DNA of 64,000 bases. Origin: Clitoria ternatea (lineage: Eukaryota; Streptophyta; Magnoliopsida; Fabales; Fabaceae). This document shows, piece after piece, positions 36,280-48,988 of this stretch. Positions within the stretch are counted from its first letter, which is position 1, and each line of letters starts with the position of its first letter. The position numbers and the translations under genes are program-made. The stretch is from positions 108,154,718-108,218,717 of the forward strand of contig CM075675.1 of the NCBI GenBank assembly GCA_037962975.1, in the 5' to 3' direction. The notes beneath the pieces were generated by a model. It was not told the DNA's origin, made no database searches, and was given only the letters and a program-made list of their open reading frames with translations.

Positions 36280-36665
36280 GTTTCACCTCTTCAGACCGAG
36301 TCCTCTCTTTCTTAGTGAATTTCCACTCGGAAATCCGAGTCTTCCTTCGCTCAATTCACTTGGTTTAGGTCATTTCCTCTCGGACCAAGACACACACAGA
36401 CTCCTTTCACTCGGTTTTGGTCCAATGGAGTGTATCTCACTCGGTTTTTCACTTAGAAGGTGTTCTCTTGAACATACTTCACTCAGGATTGCATTTCTTG
36501 TCAGGATTCCTCTCGGTGGTAGTCCCCTCAGTCATGTCTCACTCGGAAAACATGACACTGACTCGGAATGCCATCCTTCAGTCGGATTTTCTAAGCCTTC
36601 ACTCGGAATTCTTCATTTTTCACTCGGAACAGGGCATTTTCACTCGGTTTTTGCATCTTTTCACT
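36280..36665 (+). repeat. CACTCGGA array, opposite orientation to 34228-35150
   Basis: ttcactcggaa variants recur about fifteen times. This is the reverse complement of the tccgagtgaa motif in the array 1.2 kb upstream in the same LTR. Confidence 0.85.
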
Positions 36666-36826
36666 AGTATTCCATATAAATTCCATTATTAAGTGCAAGA
36701 ATGATATTTTTGAGGTACCATAGACCATTAACAAGGTATATATTGACTTATTCTTGCTTACAAACCCTCCATAATCAAAATTTACAAGGATAAAATTGTT
36801 TCTAAAAACAGGGATGTTACAGTATA

Positions 36827-37205
36827 TACCAATTATAGATAAAAAGTAGATAAATTGACTAGAAAAAAGGATCCATCGAACTAATTTAGAAAAGATCAAG
36901 AACCTTTTTTTAAGTATAAAAAAAATCTTAAAGCACCTACTCAAACTAAGGGACCAAATGTAAAATTTTGTGCAGGAAAAACCTCCACATAATAAAAAAA
37001 TAAACCTAATTATTACGATTAAGAGACCTAATAATTAGTATATTTTTCGAAGTATTTTAGTAGTCAATGACTTTATTTTCTCTATATTTGCATTACATGG
37101 TCTGTCCATACAATGAATCATGACTAAAAAGGTCAAAATATTTAATTTTAAATATAAATCAATACAACAAGTACCTTGCATTGAATTAGGTTGGACCCAA
37201 CTACA
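36827..37205. other. Spacer between two solo LTRs
   Basis: 379 bp of AT-rich DNA. No gene or repeat was supported. Confidence 0.4.
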
Positions 37206-37429
37206 AATATTGTGACGACCCTCGTCAATTTTCTTATTTTTCCAAAATAATTTTTCGCGTTTAATAAAAATCAACTCGGTTTTAATATAAAATAACATTT
37301 ACTTTTCTTAAATACATTCAAAATAATAAAATCATACTAAAAATAGTAATAACCGACTGAAACCGATCCAAAATACATCCATTAATAAAATAGAGTTATT
37401 TAGAAACAGCGGAAGAAAGAAAAGAGTCA

Positions 37430-37750
37430 GGGTTCACTCGAAAATGATTCTCTCACTCGGTCATCTCTCACTCGGGAACAGCTTACCCATATGTCACTCA
37501 GAAAAGGTTCATTCAATCTTATATCACTCGGAAAGCACCTAACCTTACTTCACTCGGAAGGGGCTCTCTCGGCCATAACTCACTCGGAAACATTCTCGCT
37601 TTCACTCGGAAGCACTCTAATCTCTACTTTTTCTTCACTCGGAACATTCTACTCTTTCTTCACTCAGAATCATTCTACTCGTTCTTCACTCGGAATCACT
37701 CTACTCGTTCTTCACTCGGAAGTGATTCTCTCAGCCCTCGCTCGGACAAG
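37430..37750 (+). repeat. TCACTCGGAA array
   Basis: About fourteen copies of tcactcggaa, with spacers such as cattctactctttct. The 108-codon frame across it (repeated SLG and HSE peptides) is a repeat artefact. Confidence 0.88.
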
Positions 37751-38154
37751 AATAAATCCTCTCGGCGAGATTCGATCGGTAATCGACTATGCTACAGTAC
37801 TGCAAATCCACTCATAAAATAAACACCGATCACATAACATCAAGAATTTATACTCACGTCAATCAGCATACCGATTAAAATTTAATTCAACATATAGGCA
37901 ACATGTAGCATCACACACTCGGAAAACCCATTATATACATATTACACAATTCATTCAAAGTCACTCGGTGCCTTGGCATTAATCCTCCGCTTGGCGCACC
38001 TCCATGGCTCCGACCTCCTCCCTGTCACTGGTTACTAAAAATTGAAAACCACAACAAGGGTGAGTGTTTAGCATCATAATTAATCTAGAACGGAAATTAA
38101 CAAATTACTTGTATATAACTCCGTCCGATTGCATTACCAACATATTACAACTCA

Positions 38155-38600
38155 CACTCGATAAATTTAGCAATTCACACTCGGCACTTATTGCATTTCT
38201 CACTCGGCAATTATAACCATCACACTCGGCAAATTATAACAGTTCACATTCGTCAGATACAATAAAATTGCACTCGGCAAATATAACATCATACTCATCA
38301 ATTCTCACTAGGCAAATATGGCAAATCTCACTCTGCAAGTTCAACGAATCTCACTCGACAAATATGACAAGTCTTACTCAGCAAGTACAATAATTCATAC
38401 TCGGCAATTATAATTATTCACACTCGGCAAATACAGCCAATCACTCGGCAAATATATGAAATTACACTCGGCAATTACATCAGATCACTCAACAATTATT
38501 TAAATTTTCATTCAAAAATTACAACCAATTTACCACTCGGTAATTATAATACATCACTAGGAAAATATAACAATCACTCAGCAATATATCCATTAACACT
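38155..38600 (+). repeat. CACTCGGCAAATAT array
   Basis: Around twenty variants of cactcggcaaatataa or cactcggcaattat at about 20-bp spacing. The core heptamer is as in 37430-37750 but with a different 3' extension. Confidence 0.88.
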
Positions 38601-40170
38601 CGGAAAGTATAATTAATCACATACTCATCACAATACTAAATTCATCAATTGTCACAACTGACTCTCATATAAAATTTGACGCCTAGTATCCGGATACTAA
38701 AAGATCGGCCTTCAGCTGGGGGTCCTACTTGACACCCCGTGAACCCTGCTTGGTTCACCTAGTCCTGCTTGACTCCCCCTCAACCGCTGGGTCATAGACC
38801 TCTGGGTAGCTCAACTGGGTCCTGCTTGACCACTGAAGCCAAAAACGAGGGTAACATATACCGTTGGCCATCCCATACCACATAATCACAACTCAATCAT
38901 TTCATATTATCAACAATCAACAAATACAACTACTAGAAACTGGCATGTGCTCACAACACAGTGCGACCGACTTGTCAAGCCCATTCATCATATTGCCACT
39001 GGGCGACCTGCTTGTCAAGCCCGGCATCACATTTCCATTAAACACTGATTGTCACAGCATCAATTATTTCAAATTTCAATCGGCTTAAGCCACATACACA
39101 CGATCAGAAACCGATCGGTGTACACATACATGCATCCTTACACATTCATATACAACTCATTCGGCATCATCTCAATTATCACAACATCAAATATTTCTCA
39201 AGTCACCTACACACGATCAGAAACTGATCGGTGCTCACATACATACATGCATACTCATACATTCACAACTTTCATTCAGCAACAACATCAAATATTTTTT
39301 GTCACTCACACACACACACACGATCCTAAACTGATCGGTATGCACATCCATACATACATTCATACACATATTCACATAATTTTCACTCAGCATCATCTCT
39401 TACCCGGTTTAGTCTTTCCAACGACTCGGACAGTGTCCTATTCTAATTAATTATAACCCGAACACCCCCTTACCTCTGTTCCACGCTTCAACAATTTCTG
39501 GGTTCACAGTTCCACCTCCGTTCCAGCAGCAACTTCCTTAAGCGTTCCACCAGTGTTCGTTCCACTACCTACAGGTTTGGAACGTGAAACACGTTAACGT
39601 CACACCACCACCCACACGGTTAAAGGGCCATTTCCAGGCTCACAACCAATAGGAGTGGAGATCGGAACAGTACCCCCACATGCATGACCATTTGGTCCAG
39701 AAAAGAAACGAAAGGGATGAGGTAACAATTTCAAACGGTTCAAAGGACTTACCTTGAAACCACTGTCACAGCTATGTAATTAGTTCAAGGTTTGATGCAA
39801 CAAGGGACCTCCCTTCAAAGCTTTGAGCTCTCAACAATGGAGGAAGGAGAGGAAGAAGGGAAACAGATGAAGAAGAAGACGAAGGTTCTCGTAGAAAATG
39901 AATGATTGAGAGAGAGAAGCTTTTATTTAAACTCATGGCAACCGGTTACCTTCTCAACCGGTCACTTCCAACCGGTGACCTCTTCAACCGGTCATTTCTC
40001 CATTTCCTTTACAATTTCTTTAATAATTTTAATTAAACCTCTCTTCTTCTAATCACACCTTTCATACTAAACCAATAATTCCCAAAAATATCAAATAAAT
40101 CCTTAAAATAATTTTTAATATTTTTCACTTCACAAAAATTTCCTATAATTATTCGGGATGTTACAAATAT

Positions 40171-40735
40171 CATTATGAAATTCTAAAAGAATATCAAAGG
40201 AAATTTTGGAGAGAGAAAAATCATAAGTTTCAGCTTTTGGTAATGAATAAATATTTGAATTTATAAAGAAATAAATAAAGATATATATAAACAGACATTT
40301 GCCTGTGGTTTGTCTGTACAGTTCAGTACAAAAAAAACAAAACAAATAAAGTTAAAATCACTCCCCTCTATAATTTATGCTGTTGATGAGAAAAACCCAC
40401 CAGAAAGTAGAACCAACAAAACTATGCTTTAAGAGGTACTTGATCAACTGCAAGTGTATCTATGCTCAAAACCAAGATTCCCACTATGTGTAGGGTAGGA
40501 ACATAGTGGCTATCACTGCAGCAAATGGTAACAACTCAATGGCTAATTGGTTTGGAAAAACGTGTTCTGTCTTTATTTTCTTTTAATTACAAAACCGTCA
40601 CATTATTCTTTACTTTTAAAAGTTTGAAAACAAAAAATAATGTGACAATCCTATAATTAAAATTGAAAACATAAAAGATTTTTTTCATTGCCACAACAAC
40701 AATTCAGATCAATTCAATTCACATGAAGCAATTTT
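40171..40735. other. Downstream flank of the DUF1005 gene
   Basis: AT-rich DNA; the part near 40735 is probably 3' untranslated sequence. No separate feature was supported. Confidence 0.4.
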
Positions 40736-43700
40736 TTATGGAAAGGAAAGGTGTTCTTCATGACAAAGTTCCTTTCTAAGTTTGTGTGAGAAAAGGTGGC
40801 AAGCATCCATGCTAAGGTCAATGGCAGCAGAAAGTGCAATGAACAAAGCAGCATCAGCCATGCAAGTGACATGCTGTGCCCCAACTTGCACAACAGGTTT
40901 GCTAACTTTGCCTTCACCTTCCACAGAGGAACTCATCACAAAGCCTTTCCCTGGAGGTAGCCTTGAACCAAACCCAGAATCCCTCATGAGCTTATAGTCA
41001 ATGCAGAATTGGCCACCCTTTTTCACATTCATTGTGGCCTCAGCAATGGGAATTCCATTGGCTGGTGTGACAAGCTCAAACCTGTAGCCCAAACCATCAA
41101 CAGGACCTCTTTCTCTCCATGCTTCTAGACGACCCCATGGCTTCCAGCTACTCACAGAAGCACCATTTGGCCTCAGAATGAGCCATGCACCTGGGTTTGA
41201 TCTTGATACTCTGTCTGAACCAGGGGATGGGACAAATGGGGTGATCATGGATGCAGCGGCAACAGGTGACCCTGAGAGATCATGGATCATTATCATCCAA
41301 CCCTTTCTCTCCCTCCCATGACGATCTCTCACACCTTTCAATGTTCTTCTCCATCTACTTGGGTTCTTGCTAAAATCTGAAGGTAGAGACCTATATTTTC
41401 AACAGGGAAATTTGATAAATTAATCATAAACAAATCTTCTAATTCTCTATTGAGCTATTAAACTTTTTTTTTTAATAATTAAGCTTATTAAACATTTTTA
41501 GTTTAAGAATGGGAAAAACAAAATAAAAATAGGAAAACAAAAAATCATTAAATCATATTATTCCTATCGATGATATAGATTACATAAATTTATTTATGAA
41601 TCATGAGATTCAAAGTCACTGAACATAAGATTCTAATGACTCTACATGAAAGATTTTAGATTGAAGTGCAATAAAATCAGTCAATAAAAAAAGTTCAACT
41701 CAGCAGAAAAGCTGAATTCCTTAGTTAAATAGTGATATGCTTTTGTTATTCTCTCATTGAAATTTTACTCTCGGGTGGGGTAAAAGTTGAGACAAATTAT
41801 CGAAATGAAATGAAATTCTAATTCTAATAAAATAAATAAATAAAACTTGAGCTACTTTACTTAAGTTTTGTATTCCATTAATTTAGTTTAACATGTAACA
41901 GCCTAATGAAAAATGTCAAAGGTGGTAGGATAATAAACTACAGAAGATATTGAGATTGCAGCCAGATACTGGCACATGGGAGGGAATCCATGGCAGTTAA
42001 GTTTCACAGTTTGGAAAATCTCACAATGTCTGTTTGACCAACACATGGCTATGCAGCCAACCAAAAACCATTTATTATTCAAATATTAATAATTTGTAAT
42101 GGTGAAACTAGTTGTGAAGCTTAAAATATGGAAATATTGGCCAAGAACCTGAAAGTTGTGCTTTAGTTTAAAACAAACAACAAGACTGAACAACCTCAAA
42201 TTTTAAAGTTGAGTGATTGATTCTTTGCGTGCAAAGGAAAATTGCTAAGCATCTAATTTAACAAAAGCAGAGTTTTACTTGTTAAGCATCTAATTCAGCC
42301 ACATTTATGACTGTGGCTTCCTCTTAATTATCTATGATTAAATTTGTAACAGCTATGCTTATGTTATTAAAAGAATGCTTAAAGATAAAGTAAAAAGAAT
42401 GAAAATTCTAGAGCTGCCTGCCACACTAGTATGATATTTGTGAGCAAGTTTTCCAAACGTGGAAATGTTTGAGGAGAAATATGTGTAGTAAGCAGTTATA
42501 AAAATAAAACTATTTAATAATTAACATTAATTTTACATATCATTCAAGATTTATTGAATTTTTGTTCAATCAATGAATTAGAAATTAGTTTTTGACCTAT
42601 CCTTATTAGAAAACTCTAATTGAGAAGTAAGCAAGTCATATAGTATGAAGGGGTCATTTAGTTGGCAGTGGTTTGACCAATGAAAAAAAATCTATTAGTT
42701 CAACACAATTTTAACTATCTCGAATGACGTAAAAAATCAAATTAGGGTTATCTAAATTTTTTTATTTTCATAATTATGTTTCCCCAACTAGATACCAAAC
42801 GGACTATCAGTCTGATTCTTTATTAGGGTTATCTAAATTTGATTTGTCAAAAACAAAATTTATATTTTTATTAATAAAAAATGATATTTCGAAAGACATA
42901 CAAAATAAACCTTGACCATTTTAGTTTTAAATAAAATTACATTTTCACAACTAGATTATCAAGTAAAGATATGTGCATGAAAATGAAACTTTGGTAGTAC
43001 TTGTGCCATATTTGCAAGTTTCTTTCAGAGAAAGAAACAAAAGGTGGTGATAACAGGATAGGAAGCAAAGGAAATGGGCACAAAGGAAAAACAACTAAGA
43101 GACTACACACAAGACAAGAAACATGGAAATGAATTGAGCTGGATAAGGTGAGACCAGACTATGCATGTGCTGATGGTTAGGCACCAACCTCAAAGACATC
43201 GACAAGCCAGCCCACATGCCATAACCTCACCTTAATTCATAACTATGATTAGCCCCACCCACCACTAACTTTAACTTTCCCAACCTAAAATAAGGACTCT
43301 ACCAATAATCTTTTCATATCAATACTTTGGTATTTAGTTCATCAAATTTATATCTTCTGCATTATTAGCTGTCTGCATTATTAAATGACTCCCACCACTC
43401 TTTATTGGTACATATACAGTACAGTCAAACCTTCTAAACAATTATTTGAATTTGAATGGAACAAAATGTTAACCATTTTACATTCACTATAAGCTTAATT
43501 GACCAGTCTTTCCATCGTGTGGGGGCACATAAAATAGAAATTTTTTATTAAAATTATACTAAACTTATTTCAAAAGTTATAAGAAGACTATTTCAATGTT
43601 AATTTTAAAAGAATTCTTTTCATGTTTTAATTCCATTCATCAGAAAAACTGTTATTCAAAATAATACAATTTTACACTACCATGTGTACCCTCTATCTCT

Positions 43701-44779
43701 AACATTACATAGAAAGCTTTTTTTAAGGTCTGGAGAAAAAACTGTAATTAGAAAATACTAACTGCAAACTTTCTTTTATTCTGGAAATTGATTATGAATT
43801 GAGACATCATTAAAATCCATGATTTTTATAATGTAAAAAATTGTATACTAATGATATATAAAAAATTAAAGATAAATAGAAAAAGTGAAATTAAAAATGT
43901 ATTTTTTTTACACCTTGCAATAGCAATGTTGAAATTAAACTCAATTAAGTTAAGGGATATAGTTTAATTAATTAAGAAAAGTGCATAAATTATTTAAAAG
44001 TTAAAACGCTTTATGTTGTTTTCAATTCTTACCAGGAAAAAAAACCCTAACATCAATTATATTACCAGTAAAATATTGCTGATGCAACAAGCATGGCTCA
44101 CAATAGCAGATAGAGTGAGTGAAGACTAAAATGCACCAGATGAGAAGAATAAGATTCACACTCACCGTGTTCTAGAGTTCCGATCCGCACTGAACTTGCA
44201 GCTGAAAACGGGTTGTCTGATATTTTCCTGAATCTGAAAAACCACTGGGCTACACTCCGGTTCACCCCCGAACTGAAAAACGAACCGGGGATCCGGTTCA
44301 GACCGAACCAGCATGTGAAGCCGGGCCGAAGGCTTATGTTCCGGTTCATTATTCTTATTTTTTCCGAGCTTAAGCCACCCGTTGTGGAAAGTGTTGGAAC
44401 GAGACAGAGCAGAGTCAAGGTCAACGCTAACGTTAACACGACCAAGCAACTTAGCGCTGGTGACGCCGCACGAGCGCGCCATGCTGCCGGTGTACACGGC
44501 GACGCGGAGGGTGAGGGGTTTACCGGACAGACGGCGGAGGGAGGCGGAGTCGAGGTGGAAGCCGGCAGCGGAGGTAGCGGTTTCAGGGGCAGAGTCCCCT
44601 GAGGAGGAACAGAGAGGGAGAAGGGCGGTTTGGGAAGGGAGAGTGCTGTTGATGCGAATCTTGCAGAAGCAGGGGGTTGTTGAAGGGTGAACGCCGGAGA
44701 GTGGTGAGGGTTTTGTCGGTAGTGGAAGCTTCAGAGCCAGTGACTCCACCATGAGTCGCACGAATGGACACGGATCCAT
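40736..44779 (-). CDS. DUF1005 family protein (ASG1-like), two exons
   Basis: The exons are 44779-44166 and 41390-40736, with one 2775-bp GT/AG intron. The join at an Arg codon (NSRTR to SLPSDF) keeps phase and gives 422 residues, within the family range of about 400-460. The N-terminus MDPCPFVRLMVESLALKLP is the family signature and fixes the start. Further landmarks are CKIRINSTLPSQTALLPLC in the N-terminal half; SLPSDFSKNPSRWRRTLKGV, GWMIMIHDLSGSPVAAASM and NPGAWLILRPNG around the middle; and AADAALFIALSAAIDLSMD-like sequence near the C-terminus (here MADAALFIALSAAIDLSMD). DUF1005 proteins are plant-specific; Arabidopsis and potato ASG1 members respond to abiotic stress, and the biochemical role is unknown. 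The exon-1 GC content is far above the surroundings. Confidence 0.95.
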
Positions 44780-44791
44780 TGTTGCGAATAT

Positions 44792-44958
44792 CAGTGTTAT
44801 AAATTGCGGTTACGTCAAAAACCTTAATATTGCTGTCAACTGCGGATAAATGTGATCAATGCAGCTGTGATTGCGGTTATGATACGGTTGCGGAAAGGCT
44901 AAAAACGCTGATATTGTGGTTGCGATTGTGGTTTCGGAGTGAGCAGTTTAGAACACTG
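44792..44958. mobile_element. MITE-like inverted repeat just upstream of the DUF1005 start codon
   Basis: The ends are CAGTGTTATAAATTGC (44792) and, inverted from 44958, CAGTGTTCTAAACTGC. The interior is built of gcggttgcgattgtggt-type sequence. It ends 13 bp from the ATG, so it is likely transcribed as 5' untranslated sequence or sits in the core promoter. The flanking 8-mers match poorly, so the target duplication is not confirmed. Confidence 0.5.
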
Positions 44959-45861
44959 GTAACCATGAAATGACTAAGAATGTGTTTTTGAGTTTTAGAT
45001 TTGAAGATATTGATGTTTTGATTGGGTACATGGATGGATTGTGTTGAAAAGGGTGCTACGAGTTTCACTGTTGAAAACAGGGGATGAGATTTTTATTTGT
45101 TTATTTGGAGTTGGGTTTGTTAGCGGGAAATTTGTTGAATGAGAAGAGGGTGAAGGAACATGATGCGGGGAATTTATAGTCTCACTTTTTTTAGAAATGG
45201 TTTTTTCCCCTTAAATCCATTATCTTTATTTGTATTTATGGGTTTGAGTTGAGTAATGGTTACTTATAATTCTTTATTAAATTTAATATTTTTAAAATAA
45301 TAATAACAAAGAAAATGTAATATGATGTAATAAATGTATTCCTTTTATTTTATATTATAAGTCTTTAAAATAAAAAAAGTGTTGTATTTTATAAAATTTT
45401 TAAAAATTATAAACACTTATTACATTTTTCAAGTTTATCTTTGAATATTTAATAATTTTATATTTGTGCAATTAATATTTAATAGTCAAGTTTGTTTTTA
45501 AATAAGGATAAATTTAGAAAAATAAAATTATCTTTTATAATATAAAAACAATAATTACTTTCCAAAAACCATGTGTCATTATAAACAACAATGGCCTATA
45601 ACATAAAACAAATGGAGTAATATTATTTTAGTATGATGTAATAAAATTAATATTGTATGATAGATTACAATTTCATAGATTAAAAGTATATATTATTATT
45701 AAAAATATTAATTTTCTCTCTCAATATAAAATAAAAAACATAAATATTTGAGAATATTTAATAAAAATGATATATTAGTAATCATGCGAGTCCCGGCAGG
45801 GTGGGTACTTGTACCCACACATTTAGTGAATATACAAATATCGCTTAGGAGTAATCCACAT
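44959..45861. other. Upstream region of the DUF1005 gene and spacer
   Basis: No promoter element could be fixed. AT-rich intergenic sequence follows. Confidence 0.4.
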
Positions 45862-45864
45862 ATT

Positions 45865-46095
45865 GGGCTTGTTTGTTTAAACTTATTTTAAGAGATAAGT
45901 GTTTTTTTAATTAAAAAAAACACTTATTTTAAACTTTAACGTGTTTGTTTAGAGTTTCAAAAATAAGCAGAAGCTGAAAATAAGCTGATTTCAGCTTATT
46001 TTAAGAAGCAACTCTGATCTGCTTATTAAAAAAGTGATTATAAAATAATCACTTTTTTATAATCACTTTTTTAATAAGCTTAAACAAACGGGCCC
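45865..46095. mobile_element. PIF/Harbinger-like (Tourist-type) MITE, 231 bp
   Basis: Terminal inverted repeats GGGCTTGTTTGTTTAAACTT and GGGCCCGTTTGTTTAAGCTT are flanked by 3-bp ATT on both sides (45862-45864 and 46096-46098). The interior is almost all nested hairpins, such as aagtgattataaaataatcactt and agctgatttcagct. The 3-bp duplication and GGGC termini fit Tourist-like elements; the exact superfamily is inferred. Confidence 0.75.
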
Positions 46096-46098
46096 ATT

Positions 46099-48241
46099 AT
46101 CCGTAGATGCGAGTTTTTGTTCCCCAGATATTTCTTAGCTAATAGTTAAATACTAATTCCTTTGAAGTGTATATATTATTGAATTAAGTATTGTCTCTCA
46201 AAAAAAATTATACGCAAAAGCAATGGACACTTAAAAAAACATGGTTAAAAGACTCTATTATCTATTATTTCGCCATTTTGTTATCTAGGGAATGGTTGGA
46301 GTGGTCCCATAACTTTAGGAACATTAGTGATCATTCTATTCTATTGATTATCTTATCCATTCATTTTGAAATTGTAACTATATTGTACTTTCCAATTGAA
46401 AAAAAAATCTCTATTCTTATCATAAATCAACGAACCATTAATTTTCATCTTTGTTAAAACTTAATTTTGAAATTAGATAAAAAGTATTCTTTTAATTGAA
46501 AACAATATGTAGTTATAATATAATTCAATTTTAAAATAAATCACCAACAAAATAAAATAATCACCAATAATCCTAAAGTGACGAAAGCATTACAATCATT
46601 TCCTTATTATTTGCGTAGACTTCATTGGTTGCCAGAGACATTTCAATTTTTGTCTACCAAAATTTTCATATTATTTGGAGAAGTTTTTGCAAATACACGA
46701 GAAAATACTTTCTCAATTGATATTTAATTAAGACGGATTATACGAGAAAATATTGTATACTTTCAAATTATGTCACAAATGATATTTAATAAATACGTGT
46801 TATAATTTATAATATTACTATATTTTATTTTGTTGAATTAACTCAACGTGTTTCTTGACAAGAAAGTAAAAACACACGAAACTGGCAATTTTAAAAGAAC
46901 CTAGGTTTGGATGTATTTTCTATATTAGTTATTTTTTAAGTTGTTATAAAAAAATATTTTTTATACTTATTTTAAAATAATTAATTTAAAACACAATGTT
47001 TATCATAACCTTTTTATACTACTTGTTTTAAAAATTGACTTCAAAAATTATTTTTTACACTCATTATAAAAATAAAATAATCAATATAAAATGTTTTGAA
47101 GGAAAAAAAATAGCACTCGCTGGCTCCCTAACAGCATATTTGTTAAGTTTGGTAGTTGGAACATGGGTTTAGAAGTAGGAGGAAAAAGATTTTATTGTTA
47201 AATAGAATTTTAATTCTTTTTAAATGGTGTGAAAAATTAATATTAATTTTAAGATTTTTTTTATTTTTATAAGTCTATTTTCCTCAACTGTATACCAAAT
47301 AGACCCTAAAAAACATGAACAAAAGGGGAGGTAAATGAATTTGAAGAAAGATAACAATATGAAAAGGAAGAAAGAATGGATAACAAGGTAAACAAAAATA
47401 GATAAGAAAATAATTAAAATACATAAAAATAGGAAAAGTATAAAATGTGGGTACACTTTGCATGTAAGGAAAAAAAAATCGGCTGAGTTTCTGGAAACAC
47501 TTGTATTACAAGGAAATCTGGTTGCATGTGCTCTGTTGATCCCATTTTTGCTTGTGGAAGCATTGTGATATTTTTGCTCTTAGTTTATGCTTTTAGTTTT
47601 TGTTTAAAGTCTCACGTTGTCGGTTTTATAATATTTCATATAATTTAAATATTTGCTGACCATTTCAATCATTACCAATTAGTTTTGAGATTTATCCAGT
47701 TATATGCAAATAAATGAATTAGTAGGATTAAACGGCTTCCATGTAACTCTTCATTCTTCCATTTTTATCCAGATAAAAGAGGGACCAGTGGAATATCCTT
47801 TCATTACACTTCATGTCACTGGTCCCAGCTTCTGTTAAGTAGACTCCAACCTTGGTGCATAGTAATAGTATAGGGTGCCATGGTGTTGAACTTATACCAG
47901 CAACTATTGTTAGTCTACTAAATAGAATATTGAACAATGATTCAGCTTTTATATTACTTTCATGTTCATTCGAATCCCGATCTAATTTGGGCAAGATTGC
48001 AATGTAAATTATAATCATAATTATAATAAAAAAATTAGTAATATAATATAAATTATAAAATCATAAAATAATTAAAAATATTAGTAATAATAATATATAA
48101 TAAGTAATATAAAGGGTGATATAATAATTAAAAATGTTTGTGATAATAATATATAATAAATAATAAAAATAATAGTGATATATTAGTAATTAAAAAAATG
48201 TTCAAATTTTATAATATAAAGGGTATATTAGTAATTTGGGT
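46099..48241. other. AT-rich intergenic DNA
   Basis: No gene was supported. About 47140-47310 contains the outer parts of a sequence related to the MITE-like repeats near 42650 and 59345 (gtataccaaatagaccc at its right end). An open frame at 47728-48018 (-) has no recognisable family. Confidence 0.45.
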
Positions 48242-48862
48242 TTGATACCGGTCACACTAAACTTGACCAACCTTTGACCGGACAATTATCAATGTTGTCG
48301 GAGTTAGACCTCGTGAAATACCTACATTGGTACACACTTTATGTCATATGTCCTTGATTGAAGTCATCTTGGGAATCATTGTATCTCTACCATTATAGCC
48401 TATGATCGGAGTTATGGAAGCACCATAAGTAAGTACAGTGCATACTGACACTTATCGTGCAGTGAGTGTCAAAAACACCAGCAAGCGTGACAACCTTATC
48501 ACTTATCTATAGTTCGTATTAACACGTGTCACATAAGACATTTTCACTATCACTCCCTATAAATGCATATCATTCACGCCTCAAAGGCAAGGTGTTGCTT
48601 TCACTAAATCCACGTTTTTATGCTCCAATATTAAGTATCCATATTGACTGGACGTCAAAGTGTCTTTACAGATGATACCACATCTCACCTATCAGCGCGT
48701 TATGTCAGTGAGATGATTGGAGTAGGCACTAGGACATGGACCATTCGATTTGTCCATGAGACATCAACCCAGGTAAGACTTGAAGATATCACAATGAAAT
48801 GAACCGGCCGGCACTTAACCGAAGTCCTACCCCTATACCGAATAGAACAAGTAACTTTGATA
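48242..48862 (+). mobile_element. Diverged LTR relic related to the 728-bp LTR
   Basis: It starts TGATACCGGTCACAC. It holds the segment tggacgtcaaagtgtcttta cagatgataccacatctcac, followed by tcagcgcgttatgtcagtgag. This parallels gcgtcggagaatctttgcag, gtgacaccacc, caacgcgttaggtcggtgtg in the LTRs at 2993 and 8378. It ends near gaacaagtaactttgataa. The right end is approximate. Confidence 0.55.
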
Positions 48863-48988
48863 ATTTTTATAACTTTTTTCTAGTACTTCTCTAACTAACC
48901 AAACAACTAAACGACACATATTTTTCCATACTTTTGTTTCTCATTCTTAATTTTTCTCACAGTTTTTTCATAACTCTCTATATATATA

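Larger units (their letters stand above)
32894..36821 (-). mobile_element. Solo LTR, 3928 bp, rich in internal repeat arrays
   Basis: Plus-strand ends are TGTAACACCC and GGGATGTTACA, with the perfect 5-bp duplication GTATA (32889-32893 and 36822-36826). The ends are not direct repeats of each other and no gag or pol is present, so this is a single LTR. The promoter reads on the minus strand, with a TATA-like box at 35671-35680 (ctatttaaacc) followed by a leader. It contains arrays at 34228-35150, 35259-35461, 35933-36015 and 36280-36665. All open frames in it lie within repeats. Confidence 0.85.
37211..40165 (-). mobile_element. Solo LTR, 2955 bp, with CACTCGG arrays
   Basis: Plus-strand ends are TGTGACGACCC and GGGATGTTACA, with the perfect 5-bp duplication AATAT (37206-37210 and 40166-40170). 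The minus strand begins TGTAACATCCC and has a TATA-like gtttaaataaaa box at 39921-39932 followed by a pyrimidine-rich leader. Two arrays of the same heptamer as in the neighbouring solo LTR are present (37430-37750, 38155-38600). A short cctgcttgac repeat lies at 38730-38835. No coding domain was found. Confidence 0.85.

Noticed and set aside
34228..38600. Possible repeat-protein genes (SLG/FHSE peptides) in the CACTCGG arrays
   Set aside because: The frames shift between array segments and lie inside solo LTRs; the peptides simply restate the DNA repeat.
44213..44690. Plus-strand open frames of 102-129 codons
   Set aside because: They lie antisense to the GC-rich first exon of the DUF1005 gene and have no family resemblance.
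47728..48018. 96-codon minus-strand open frame
   Set aside because: I recognise no domain, and no splice partners or promoter are visible, so it is not supported as a gene.
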